This document shows positions 24,127 through 31,161 of a stretch of 36,871 nucleotides of DNA, piece by piece; within the stretch, counting starts at the first letter, position 1, and every line of letters begins with the position of its first letter. The stretch is from an uncultured Campylobacter sp. GTDB taxonomy: Bacteria > Campylobacterota > Campylobacteria > Campylobacterales > Campylobacteraceae. The notes beneath the pieces were generated by a model, which saw only the letters and a program-made list of their open reading frames with translations, ran no database searches and had not been told where the DNA came from. The position numbers and the translations under genes were made by a program. The stretch is from positions 1 through 36,871 of the forward strand of contig NZ_CALHII010000205.1 of NCBI RefSeq assembly GCF_938030815.1, in the 5' to 3' direction.

Positions 24127-24486
24127 ATGACGAGCGAAAAATTTATTTACGAAGTAAACACGGTGACGAAATTTATTCAAATTTACTGCGATGGCAAGCA
24201 TGCGGATGCGCCTAAAAAAGATGGCGCCGTGCTTCATGACTACAAAGACGATAAGGGGCTTGTGCAAACGCACTTTCATCTCTGTAGTGACTGCGAGCGG
24301 ATGCTACGCTATGCCTACGCGCGACTAGGCGCCTGCCCACATATCGAAAAACCGCGTTGTCACCACTGCCCGCATCCGTGCTACGAGCGTGAAATGTGGG
24401 TAAATATGGCTAAGATGATGAAATATAGCGGCATGAAGCTAGGACTTACAAAGATCAAAAAGCTTTTTTCGTTTAGAAAAAGCTAA
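24127..24486 (+). CDS. ygbA: YgbA / nitrous oxide-stimulated promoter (NOSP) family protein
   Basis: The 119-aa cytoplasmic protein matches this small Cys-rich family. It has KFIQIYCDGKHAD near residue 20, a LCSDCERMLRYAYARLGACPH core and the CHHCPHPCY cluster, then REMWVNMAKMMKYSG. It carries nine cysteines and several histidines, likely binding metal. In E. coli ygbA is induced by nitric oxide through NsrR, and the gene helps recovery from nitrosative stress; its biochemistry is not settled. Here the gene stands alone, preceded by an FNR-type palindrome and a -10 box. AAAGGA lies 6 nt upstream of the start. The 250 bp after it contain no supported gene apart from a 27-codon basic frame at about 24552. 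Confidence 0.88.
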   Translation: MTSEKFIYEVNTVTKFIQIYCDGKHADAPKKDGAVLHDYKDDKGLVQTHFHLCSDCERMLRYAYARLGACPHIEKPRCHHCPHPCYEREMWVNMAKMMKYSGMKLGLTKIKKLFSFRKS

Positions 24487-24710
24487 TTTGTGCGGGCAAT
24501 TTAGTTAAAGTTTGCGGGTAAAATTTATCTTTGCAAGCTCGCTTCATCTTTATGCAAAAAGGTATAAAAAAGTGGCATGAGAACAAGCGCAAAAAAGATA
24601 TAAAATCAATCAAAATACTAAATCTTAGCGCGTAAAATTCTACCTCGCGAACACAAATCCTCCGCAATCCTTGATAATAAATAATTAAATTTGAGTTTAT
24701 AGTTTTAAGT

Positions 24711-24716
24711 TAGAAT
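24711..24716 (+). promoter_or_regulatory. -10 box of the triple-repeat protein gene
   Basis: TAGAAT in a T-rich context (TTTTAAGTTAGAAT), 23 bp before the ATG at 24740. It overlaps the upstream in-frame GTG at 24716, ruling that start out. Confidence 0.55.
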
Positions 24717-24739
24717 TGTGCCCAATCAAAGGAGAAAAT

Positions 24740-25516
24740 ATGAAGGTCATTACCATCGCGGTCGTTAACGGCAGGGTCGTAAACGAAAAGGAATTAATCG
24801 CGTCTATCGCCGATTATGACGATTTTACCGCGGTTGCCGAACAACTCCGCAAAGGGCTGAAATCGAGGTATTTTACATCTAGAGAGCATGCGAGGATCTA
24901 CAAAAAAATCAGCGTCGAGACGGGCTTTAGGCGCGTGCGATTCGACTACAAACCTTATAAAGATAAAATTTCAAACCTTATTGCCGAGGGCTACACCGTC
25001 AAGGCGATCTTAAAAAAGATCGGCGAGGAGGACGAAGCGTTCAAAAACGCCGTTACTGCGCCCGGGCTTACGCACTTTATCTCCGTGACGTTCAAAGATG
25101 AAAAAACAAGACTTCGCGCAATCGCCCAAAAAAGCGAAGATTTCTTATACGCATATCGCTTTGAGATCAAAAAAATGCACTTCCAAGGCGTTAGCAATAA
25201 AGAAATTTTAAAATATATGAAAGCTCATTACGAAAAGGATTTTGCTAAAGTAAGCGAGCGCGATTTAGCCGCTTTTATCGAGGCAAACGCGGTGCTGGAT
25301 ACCGACCGCAAACTCTCGTTGTATAAAAAGCCGAGCCTTTATGATCCGCATTTTAGCGAGATTATGAAGCTTTACGCAAGCGGTATGCGCGTCTACGACA
25401 TCTGGAAGACGCTTAAAGCCAAATACCCCGAGTTAGCCAAGCTTCAGGCGCCGAGCCTTTATCAATTCATCGCAAACAACGCCCTTGGCAAAGCCAAATA
25501 TATGCAAAAAGACTGA
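24740..25516 (+). CDS. Unknown protein with three tandem helix-turn-helix-like repeats
   Basis: The family is not recognised. The 258-aa, lysine-rich soluble protein has an N-terminal segment (1–70) followed by three copies of a ~43-residue unit at about 73–115, 139–182 and 204–246. Each reads roughly I-x-x-hydrophobic-x-x-x-G-x4-I-L/W-K-x-hydrophobic, then ends in L-x-x-FI: ISNLIAEGYTVKAILKKI, IKKMHFQGVSNKEILKYM and IMKLYASGMRVYDIWKTL. The G-x4-I step resembles the turn of helix-turn-helix domains, so DNA or RNA binding is possible but unproven. AAAGGAG lies 5 nt before ATG 24740. It is transcribed from its own promoter. Confidence 0.72.
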   Translation: MKVITIAVVNGRVVNEKELIASIADYDDFTAVAEQLRKGLKSRYFTSREHARIYKKISVETGFRRVRFDYKPYKDKISNLIAEGYTVKAILKKIGEEDEAFKNAVTAPGLTHFISVTFKDEKTRLRAIAQKSEDFLYAYRFEIKKMHFQGVSNKEILKYMKAHYEKDFAKVSERDLAAFIEANAVLDTDRKLSLYKKPSLYDPHFSEIMKLYASGMRVYDIWKTLKAKYPELAKLQAPSLYQFIANNALGKAKYMQKD

Positions 25517-25568
25517 TATGCCTGCGCTTCTTTCAAATTTTACTTTCAAATTTAAAATTTCGCCGCGA

Positions 25569-25574
25569 TAAAAT
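25569..25574 (+). promoter_or_regulatory. -10 box of mobA
   Basis: TAAAAT, three bases before the first in-frame ATG (25577). Transcription should begin around 25581, so the second ATG at 25598 is the usable start. Confidence 0.45.
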
Positions 25575-25597
25575 CGATGAAAGCCGGTGAAATTTCG

Positions 25598-26143
25598 ATG
25601 AAAACCTGCGTCATTCTCTGCGGCGGCAAAAGCTCGCGTTTCGGCAGCGATAAAACGCTGTTTCCATTTCGCGGGCATCCCAGCATGACGCACTTTCTTT
25701 TTTTGCGCTTAAGAGGCGAGTTTGAGCGGATTTTCGCCTGCGCCAAAAGCTCTAAATTTAACCCTCCGCTTCCTATGATCTACGACGAATTTGAGGAATT
25801 TTCACCGATGGGCGCGCTGTATTCGGCGCTAAAGCCCTTTAGCGGCGAGCGCATTTTTATCATCCCAGCCGACATGCCCTTTGTAGAAATTTCCACTATT
25901 CGCGCTCTTAGCGAGCAGGAGGGGCAAATTTGCGTGGCGGGCGACGAAGCGCATAGACACAGCCTGTGCGGATTTTTTGACGCGGATCTCGCTCCGCGCG
26001 CGCTTGAGCTCTACCACGCAGGAGAGCATAAGATCGGCGCGCTCATCGGATCTGCAAATTCCAAAGTACTAAATTTCAAAAACAAAGAGCAGTTTTTAAA
26101 TATAAATTATCAAAACGATTTAAAGGGCGTAGATGAAATTTAA
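25598..26143 (+). CDS. mobA: Molybdenum cofactor guanylyltransferase
   Basis: MobA joins GMP to molybdopterin, forming the bis-MGD cofactor of formate dehydrogenase, nitrate reductase and related respiratory enzymes. The 181 residues start MKTCVILCGGKSSRFGSDK, which is the nucleotide-binding LxGGxSxRxGxDK signature. EEFSPMGALYSAL (the guanine-side loop) and the metal-binding PADMPF follow. ATG 25598 places the first strand at residue 3 as in relatives and has GGTGA 7 nt upstream; ATG 25577 would add seven residues. The 3' end overlaps the phospholipase gene by 11 bp. No other cofactor genes are adjacent. Confidence 0.9.
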   Translation: MKTCVILCGGKSSRFGSDKTLFPFRGHPSMTHFLFLRLRGEFERIFACAKSSKFNPPLPMIYDEFEEFSPMGALYSALKPFSGERIFIIPADMPFVEISTIRALSEQEGQICVAGDEAHRHSLCGFFDADLAPRALELYHAGEHKIGALIGSANSKVLNFKNKEQFLNINYQNDLKGVDEI

Positions 26144-27257
26144 AGCTTTAGCGCTCGCGCTTTGCGCCATGAGTCTAGCCGCGCAAGACCTGACCGAGCT
26201 GTACGCAAAGGCTGGCGAATACGAGGCCAAGGGCGATTACAAAAACGCGATGATCTATTACAAAAAGATTGCCGCAGCAAGCCTGGCGGATAAAGGCGAT
26301 AAACCGCGCCGAAAAGTCGCAGAAAATTCTACCTCGTCCGCAGAAAACCGCGCTTCGCACGATGATGTCGCCGTTTTACGCTCTGCTGCGGCGCAAAATT
26401 TTTTAGCACAAAATTCCGCCATGGCAAGATCCAGCGCGCCAAATTCCGCTGTATCAAATTTCGCAGACGCAGGCTCGGCGTCAAATTTAGCATCATCTAA
26501 TTCCGCCTCGCTCTCACAAAATTCCGCCGCGCTGGATTCCACGCCGCAAGGAGAGCAAAATGGCCGAAATTTTGGATTTTTGGGGCTTAAATACTACGAG
26601 CCGATCTATATGCTTTTTACCCACGATTTTAGCAAAAAACCCGATCGTAAGGCGGATGAGCTGCATTTTGAGTTTAGCTTCGAGCGCCCGATTGCCTACG
26701 ACGCGCTGGGACTTGGAGAGAAAATTTCATTCGCTTACGCGCAAAATTCCTGGTGGCAGATCACGCAGGATAGCGCCCCTTTTCGCGAGAGTAACTATCG
26801 TCCCGAGCTCTACGTTAGCGCGCCGGTGCCGTTTGCGGACGAGCTAAAGATAGGCGCCATGCACGAGTCAAACGGCAAGGGCGGCGAGGAATCGCGCTCA
26901 TGGAATAGGCTCTACGCGCAAAGCACGTGGAGCGCGGACGGATTTTCGATCACGCCCAGAGCCTGGTATGCCTTTTGGCTGGACCGCACGAACGAGGACA
27001 TCGCGGATTATATGGGCTACGGCGATCTGCGCGCGTCATACACCTTCGGCAAACAACGACTTAGCGCTCTGTGGCGAAACAACCTGCATTTTGACGGCAG
27101 TAACCGCGGCGCGATCGAGCTAAACTACAGCTTCCCGATCTTTAATAGCGGATTTTACGGCTATCTGCGCTACTTCAATGGCTACGGCGAAAGCCTCGCG
27201 GATTATAAACGCAGCGTCAATAAGATCGGCATCGGGCTTTCATTCGTAGAATTTTAA
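26133..27257 (+). CDS. pldA: Outer membrane phospholipase A with TPR-like N-terminus and low-complexity insert
   Basis: OMPLA is a 12-strand outer-membrane barrel that hydrolyses phospholipid acyl esters and is linked to membrane asymmetry and haemolysis in campylobacters. The catalytic triad is visible: H244 and S246 in MHESNG, and N258 in SRSWNRLY. A signal peptide covers about residues 1–17. Next comes one TPR-like helix pair (LTELYAKAGEYEAKGDYKNA, 20–39), then a Ser/Ala/Asn-rich insert (about 51–144), then the barrel from about 150 ending in the typical FVEF aromatic terminus. At 374 aa it is about 85 residues longer than E. coli PldA, all of it before the barrel. It overlaps mobA by 11 bp. 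Confidence 0.9.
   Translation: MKFKALALALCAMSLAAQDLTELYAKAGEYEAKGDYKNAMIYYKKIAAASLADKGDKPRRKVAENSTSSAENRASHDDVAVLRSAAAQNFLAQNSAMARSSAPNSAVSNFADAGSASNLASSNSASLSQNSAALDSTPQGEQNGRNFGFLGLKYYEPIYMLFTHDFSKKPDRKADELHFEFSFERPIAYDALGLGEKISFAYAQNSWWQITQDSAPFRESNYRPELYVSAPVPFADELKIGAMHESNGKGGEESRSWNRLYAQSTWSADGFSITPRAWYAFWLDRTNEDIADYMGYGDLRASYTFGKQRLSALWRNNLHFDGSNRGAIELNYSFPIFNSGFYGYLRYFNGYGESLADYKRSVNKIGIGLSFVEF
26283..26564 (+). repeat. RAATTY-rich insert in pldA
   Basis: Seven RAATTY hexamers lie in 282 bp, with an eighth just past the edge, against about two in the ~690 bp encoding the barrel and one at its stop. The 12-mer CAAAATTCCGCC occurs exactly at 26409–26420 and 26517–26528, encoding QNSA, with diverged copies between. 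The same word recurs in the hisIE insert. Confidence 0.7.
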
Positions 27258-27715
27258 GAGACGGGCTTGGATCAAAAAGCCTGAAATTCTGCGGCTAAAT
27301 TTAGCTTTCGGCAGGGCAAATTTGCTAATCCTACGAAGCATCGCGATAAAATTTGCTTTTGAAATTTTACCTGTAAAATTCTATTCTACAGCACGAGCGC
27401 GGAATTTATTCACGGCTATTACTCTGGTAAAATTTTATCCGCTACATAGATATGGCGGATGGAATTCTACCCTCGCCGTGCCTTTTCCCGCCGTACCCGT
27501 ATAAATTTAGCGCGCCGATCAAACGACGCGGAATTTTATCGGTACAAAGCCATGCATCACGAAATTTTAAAAAGCAAAATTTAGCGATGCAAATCGCCTT
27601 AAATTTTGTGGGCGAAGTTTCGCCTACCGTACCGAATCCCCGCAGGTAGAATTTCTTAGAAATTAATATTCTTTTAGCTAGAATTACGGATTAAATTTCA
27701 TCAAAGGATCAAGAA
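27258..27715. other. Gene-free stretch saturated with RAATTY hexamers
   Basis: About sixteen RAATTY hexamers lie in 458 bp, one per ~29 bp. They are separated by unrelated 15–40-bp spacers, so this is a dispersed-motif cluster and not a tandem array. The open frames here (60 and 65 codons) lack ribosome sites and reflect the motif. The last 40 bp hold the ilvE promoter. Confidence 0.55.
27679..27684 (+). promoter_or_regulatory. ilvE promoter -10 box
   Basis: TAGAAT preceded by a T-rich tract (ATTCTTTTAGC), 31 bp before the ilvE ATG. No clear -35 box, as usual for campylobacters. Confidence 0.6.
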
Positions 27716-28642
27716 ATGGCACAAATTCAAGAGGCCGAGCTCATCTGGAAAGACGGCAAGCTAATCCCATGGGCGGAGGCCACTACTCACGTTTTGACGC
27801 ACTCTTTGCACTATGGAAACGCCGTATTTGAAGGCGTACGCGCTTATAAAACCGACAAAGGCTACGCGATTTTCCGCTTGGACGAGCACACTCGCAGGCT
27901 TGAAATTTCGGCAAAACTCTGCCTAATCAAGCTTCCGTTTAACTTCGAACAGCTTCGTCAGGCTCAGATCGACGTCGTCGCAAAAAATCGCTTCAATCAG
28001 ACCGTTTATATCCGCCCACTTGCGTACTTCGGCTACGGCTCGATGGGCGTTTCGTCTACGAACTGCTCAGTAAACGTCATCGTCGCAGCGTGGCAATGGG
28101 GCGCGTATATGGGCGAAGAGGCGCTACGCAAGGGCATCAAAGCCAAAATTTCATCGTGGATAAAGCCGGCGCAATTTTCGATGATGGCAAAAGCCAAAGC
28201 AAGCGCGAATTATTTCAACTCGCAGATGGCAAATTTTGAGGCGGTCGATGCGGGATACGATGAGGCGATACTGCTCGATCCGCAGGGCTTCGTCGCGGAG
28301 GGCCCTGGCGAGTGCCTATTTATCGTAAAAGAGGGCGTCATCATCACTCCGCCGAACGACACCAGCCTAGAGAGCATCACTCAAAACTCGGTCATCGAAA
28401 TCGCGCGTAGCCTGGGCTACGAAGTCCGCAGAGAACGCATAGCTCGCGATCAGCTCTATGCCGCGGATGAGGCGTTTTTCACCGGCACCGCCGCGGAGGT
28501 CACGCCGATTAGCAACATCGACGGTAGGATCATCGGCAAGGGCGAAATGGGCGAGGTCACTAGCCGCTTGCAAAAGGCGTATTTCGCCGCCGTCACGGGC
28601 AAAGACCCAAAATTTGAGCACTGGCTCACTTACGTTAAATAA
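27716..28642 (+). CDS. ilvE: Branched-chain amino acid aminotransferase
   Basis: A PLP enzyme that swaps amino groups between glutamate and the keto acids of valine, leucine and isoleucine. The 308 aa are normal in length. The cofactor lysine is K161 in AKAKASANY, and R60/R61 lie in DEHTRRL. EAILLDPQGFVAEGPGECLF is the class-IV signature, and FFTGTAAEVTPI is the phosphate-binding turn. AAAGGA stands 9 nt before the ATG. The SPFH gene follows after 8 bp, an arrangement also seen in C. jejuni (Cj0269c–Cj0268c), so they are co-transcribed. Confidence 0.97.
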   Translation: MAQIQEAELIWKDGKLIPWAEATTHVLTHSLHYGNAVFEGVRAYKTDKGYAIFRLDEHTRRLEISAKLCLIKLPFNFEQLRQAQIDVVAKNRFNQTVYIRPLAYFGYGSMGVSSTNCSVNVIVAAWQWGAYMGEEALRKGIKAKISSWIKPAQFSMMAKAKASANYFNSQMANFEAVDAGYDEAILLDPQGFVAEGPGECLFIVKEGVIITPPNDTSLESITQNSVIEIARSLGYEVRRERIARDQLYAADEAFFTGTAAEVTPISNIDGRIIGKGEMGEVTSRLQKAYFAAVTGKDPKFEHWLTYVK

Positions 28643-28650
28643 GGACGCGC

Positions 28651-29730
28651 ATGCCTGCGGATTTGAATGATTATTTTAATAAGAAAAATGGCGACAAAAA
28701 AGGCGGGAATTTAAATTTTAAAATTCCTAATTTTGGAGGAATGGGCAAGTTTAGTGGCGTGATTTACGCAATAATCGCGATAATTGCGCTGCTCGTGATC
28801 TCAAAACCCTTCGTCACGATCCAATCCGGCGAAGTGGGGATCAAGTCAAATTTAGGCAAATACGATCCGACGCCTCTTGGCGCGGGACTTCATTTTTTTG
28901 TGCCGTTCATACAGGACGTATTCGTCGTAGATACTCGCACACGTATCATCAACTACACCAGCAGCGAAGATATGAGCGCGGGTATCGCTACTAAAAGCGG
29001 CACCGCGGGTGGTATCATCAGTAAAAACTCGCTTTCGGTGCTAGACTCGCGAAATTTGCCCGTCAGCATCGACATCACCGTGCAATACAGGCTCAATGAA
29101 GCCACGGCGCCCAACACGATCGCCGAATGGGGCTTTTTGTGGGAGGATAAGATCATCGATCCGCGCGTAAAGGACGTCGTGCGCAGCGTCATCGGTAACT
29201 ATGCCGCCGAGGAGCTGCCTACCAAACGCGACGAGATCGCCAAATCGATCGACGACGGCATCCGCAAAAATATCGAAGCACTGCCGAATTCGCCCGTAGA
29301 TCTGCTAGCCGTGCAGCTTCGCGAGATCATCCTGCCGGCGAAGGTAAAGGAGCAGATCGAGAGCGTGCAGATCGCCAAACAGGAGGCTGAGCGCACCAAA
29401 TACGAGGTCGAGCGCGCAAATCAAGAGGCACTTAAAAAGGCTGCTCTTGCCAAAGGTAACGCAGACGCCGTCAAAATCGAGGCTCAAGGTCGCGCCGATG
29501 CCGCCAAGATCGAAGCCGACGCGCAAGCTTACGCCAACAAAGAGGTCGCAAAGAGCTTGGATGCAAATCTTTTAAGCCTCAAGCAGATCGAGACGCAGGC
29601 TAAATTTAACGAGGCGTTGCGCGAAAACAGCGACGCGAAAATTTTCCTAACGCCGGGCGGCGCGGTGCCTAATATCTGGGTCGATACGAAAGACAAGGCA
29701 AAGCAAAGCGCCATCGAGCGGGAAAATTAA
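28651..29730 (+). CDS. SPFH/prohibitin-domain membrane protein
   Basis: The 359-aa protein has a Gly/Lys-rich cytoplasmic start, one transmembrane helix (about 34–52) and an SPFH band-7 domain (about 53–220, opening FVTIQSGEVGIKSNLGKYD). A long charged coiled coil follows (about 225–315: AKQEAERTKYEVERANQEA, with repeated ADAVKIEAQGRADAAKIEAD). The C-terminal piece FLTPGGAVPNIWVDTKDK is typical of the bacterial prohibitin branch. Such proteins form ring-like membrane assemblies that in E. coli (HflK/C) restrain FtsH. The partner here is unknown. The ilvE stop is 8 bp upstream. Confidence 0.9.
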   Translation: MPADLNDYFNKKNGDKKGGNLNFKIPNFGGMGKFSGVIYAIIAIIALLVISKPFVTIQSGEVGIKSNLGKYDPTPLGAGLHFFVPFIQDVFVVDTRTRIINYTSSEDMSAGIATKSGTAGGIISKNSLSVLDSRNLPVSIDITVQYRLNEATAPNTIAEWGFLWEDKIIDPRVKDVVRSVIGNYAAEELPTKRDEIAKSIDDGIRKNIEALPNSPVDLLAVQLREIILPAKVKEQIESVQIAKQEAERTKYEVERANQEALKKAALAKGNADAVKIEAQGRADAAKIEADAQAYANKEVAKSLDANLLSLKQIETQAKFNEALRENSDAKIFLTPGGAVPNIWVDTKDKAKQSAIEREN

Positions 29731-29808
29731 AATTTCATGCGGCTATGCGCCCCGATTTCGCGAACTAAATTTAATAGCGAGATTTGAAACAAGCCTGCTC
29801 CGGGCACA

Positions 29809-29842
29809 TAAGATTAACTCGCGATTTCGCAAGTTAATCTTA
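29809..29842. repeat. 34-bp nested palindrome
   Basis: Perfect 11-bp arms TAAGATTAACT (29809–29819) and AGTTAATCTTA (29832–29842) flank a 12-nt centre that contains GCGATTTCGC, itself self-complementary around TT. Only the pair 29820/29831 mismatches. AT-rich arms without a T-tract make a dimeric-protein site or an RNA structure more likely than a terminator. Confidence 0.75.
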
Positions 29843-29892
29843 GCGGCGAGCGCAAAAGCTCGTGACGAGCAGAACTCGCGCTCGTCGCAGCT

Positions 29893-29931
29893 TAAACCCA
29901 GCGGCCGCTTAAAATTTAGCCGCCGGGTTTA
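29893..29931 (+). terminator. Terminator-like hairpin before hisIE
   Basis: TAAACCC-A-GCGGC (29893–29905) pairs with GCCGC-C-GGGTTTA (29919–29931) with one internal mismatch. The loop is 13 nt and contains AAATTT. The following ACTCTTTAAATTT is only weakly T-rich. It may end the ilvE–SPFH transcript, 160 bp after its stop. Confidence 0.5.
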
Positions 29932-30040
29932 CTCTTTAAATTTACTAGCTAGGCGCGCCGCTTCGTAAATTTCAATAACTCAAATTCCGCGTGCAGCGGC
30001 TAAATTCAGGGCGCGCGACTTCGCAAACTAAGGATCAAAG

Positions 30041-31054
30041 ATGAAGGTAGATTGGCAAAAATTAGGCGGGCTGCTCCCCGCGATCGTGCAGGACGCGGGC
30101 GACGGCGCGGTTTTGATGCTCGCGTATATGAACGAGGAGGCGCTAAGCCTGACGCTGCAAACGGGCTACGCACACTACTTTTCGCGCAGCAAGGGGCGCA
30201 TCTGGAAAAAGGGCGAGAGCAGCGGTCACGTTCAACTCGTAAAATCCGCCTTTTTGGACTGCGACAACGACGCGCTGCTGCTTAAAGTCGAGCAATGCGG
30301 CGGATCCGCCTGCCACACGGGCGCGCGAAGCTGTTTTTTCAAAGAGATTTCGCCGCAAAAATGCGGCGAAAATATCCAGAACCCGAGCACTTGCGGCGCG
30401 ATAAATTTTGCAGAGCACGGCTCTGCAACCTCTCTCGCGCAGAAAAATTCCAGGAATTCCCGCACAGGGCAAAATTCCGCTTCCTGCGACGACTTGCAGA
30501 ATTTAACGCCCAAAAATTCTACTACCTCCTGCAGCAATCAGAGCTCCGCAATGCAAAGCCCCACTGCGATGAATTCCGCGTTCACAAATTCCGCCGCAGA
30601 GCGCAGCGAGCAAAATTTAGACGCCGCCGCGCAAAATTCCACGCTCGAAAACTCCACAGAAAAAAGCCCGTACGGCATTTTGGACAAAATTTATCACGTC
30701 TGCTTGGATCGCAAGCTAAACGGCGAGCCCGCGCTCTCCTACGTCGCCTCGCTCTACGCGAAGGGCGAAAATGCCTATCTCAAAAAGATCGCCGAGGAAG
30801 CGTGCGAGTTCGCGCTGGCGTGCAAGGACCTCTCGCGCAGCGAGCTTTACGCAGACGTCGCGCGTGAGAGCTTCGGCGAGCACAAAGCGGGCGAGCCGCG
30901 ATACGACGTGATTTACGAGGGAGCGGATCTTTTATTTCACCTTCTGCTGGCACTTGCGGCGCACAATATCCATCCAGACGCCCTACTTGACGAGCTAGCG
31001 CGCAGGCAAGGGCAAAGCGGCATCGAAGAAAAGCGTCGCCGTGAAAAAAGCTAA
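30041..31054 (+). CDS. hisI: Bifunctional phosphoribosyl-AMP cyclohydrolase / phosphoribosyl-ATP pyrophosphatase with insert
   Basis: HisIE performs steps two and three of histidine synthesis. The N-terminal cyclohydrolase (1–104) has LAYMNEEAL, SRSKGRIWKKGESSGH and the zinc-binding DCDNDALLLKVEQ with CHTGARSCF. The C-terminal pyrophosphatase (about 209–320) has the all-alpha MazG-type EEACEFALAC, with YDVIYEGADLLFHLL carrying the acidic metal site. Normal length is about 205 aa; this one is 337. The excess is a single ~104-residue insert (105–208) of Asn/Ser/Ala/Gln/Thr exactly at the domain boundary. It is the sharpest RAATTY insert in the window. No other his genes are adjacent. Confidence 0.95.
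   Translation: MKVDWQKLGGLLPAIVQDAGDGAVLMLAYMNEEALSLTLQTGYAHYFSRSKGRIWKKGESSGHVQLVKSAFLDCDNDALLLKVEQCGGSACHTGARSCFFKEISPQKCGENIQNPSTCGAINFAEHGSATSLAQKNSRNSRTGQNSASCDDLQNLTPKNSTTSCSNQSSAMQSPTAMNSAFTNSAAERSEQNLDAAAQNSTLENSTEKSPYGILDKIYHVCLDRKLNGEPALSYVASLYAKGENAYLKKIAEEACEFALACKDLSRSELYADVARESFGEHKAGEPRYDVIYEGADLLFHLLLALAAHNIHPDALLDELARRQGQSGIEEKRRREKS
30353..30664 (+). repeat. RAATTY-saturated insert in hisIE
   Basis: Ten RAATTY hexamers (six AAATTC or AAATTT-type with C endings, plus GAATTC, GAATTT and AAATTT) lie between about 30402 and 30640. The 312 bp before the insert have none and the 390 bp after it have one. CAAAATTCCGC and ACAAATTCCGCC repeat the word found in the pldA insert. Confidence 0.8.
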
Positions 31055-31161
31055 TTCTGCCTTGCGGCGACCGCGAGTTTATTTAGAGCAAAGCACGCCT
31101 GAAGCGAGCCGTAAAACTCGGAGGCGATTTTACGCCGCGGACGCAAATTTAAAGGTTGATA

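Larger units (their letters stand above)
29731..30040. other. Structured intergenic stretch between the SPFH gene and hisIE
   Basis: No coding frame. It contains at least three inverted repeats: a 34-bp near-perfect palindrome at 29809–29842, a short GCTCGTGACGAGC palindrome near 29859, and a terminator-like hairpin at 29893–29931. The density of dyad symmetry is higher than in any other gap in the window. Confidence 0.55.

Noticed and set aside
27258..27715. Possible CRISPR array suggested by regularly recurring AAATTT-type words
   Set aside because: The repeated unit is only six bases, spacers vary from 15 to 40 bp, no longer repeat is conserved, and no cas gene is present.
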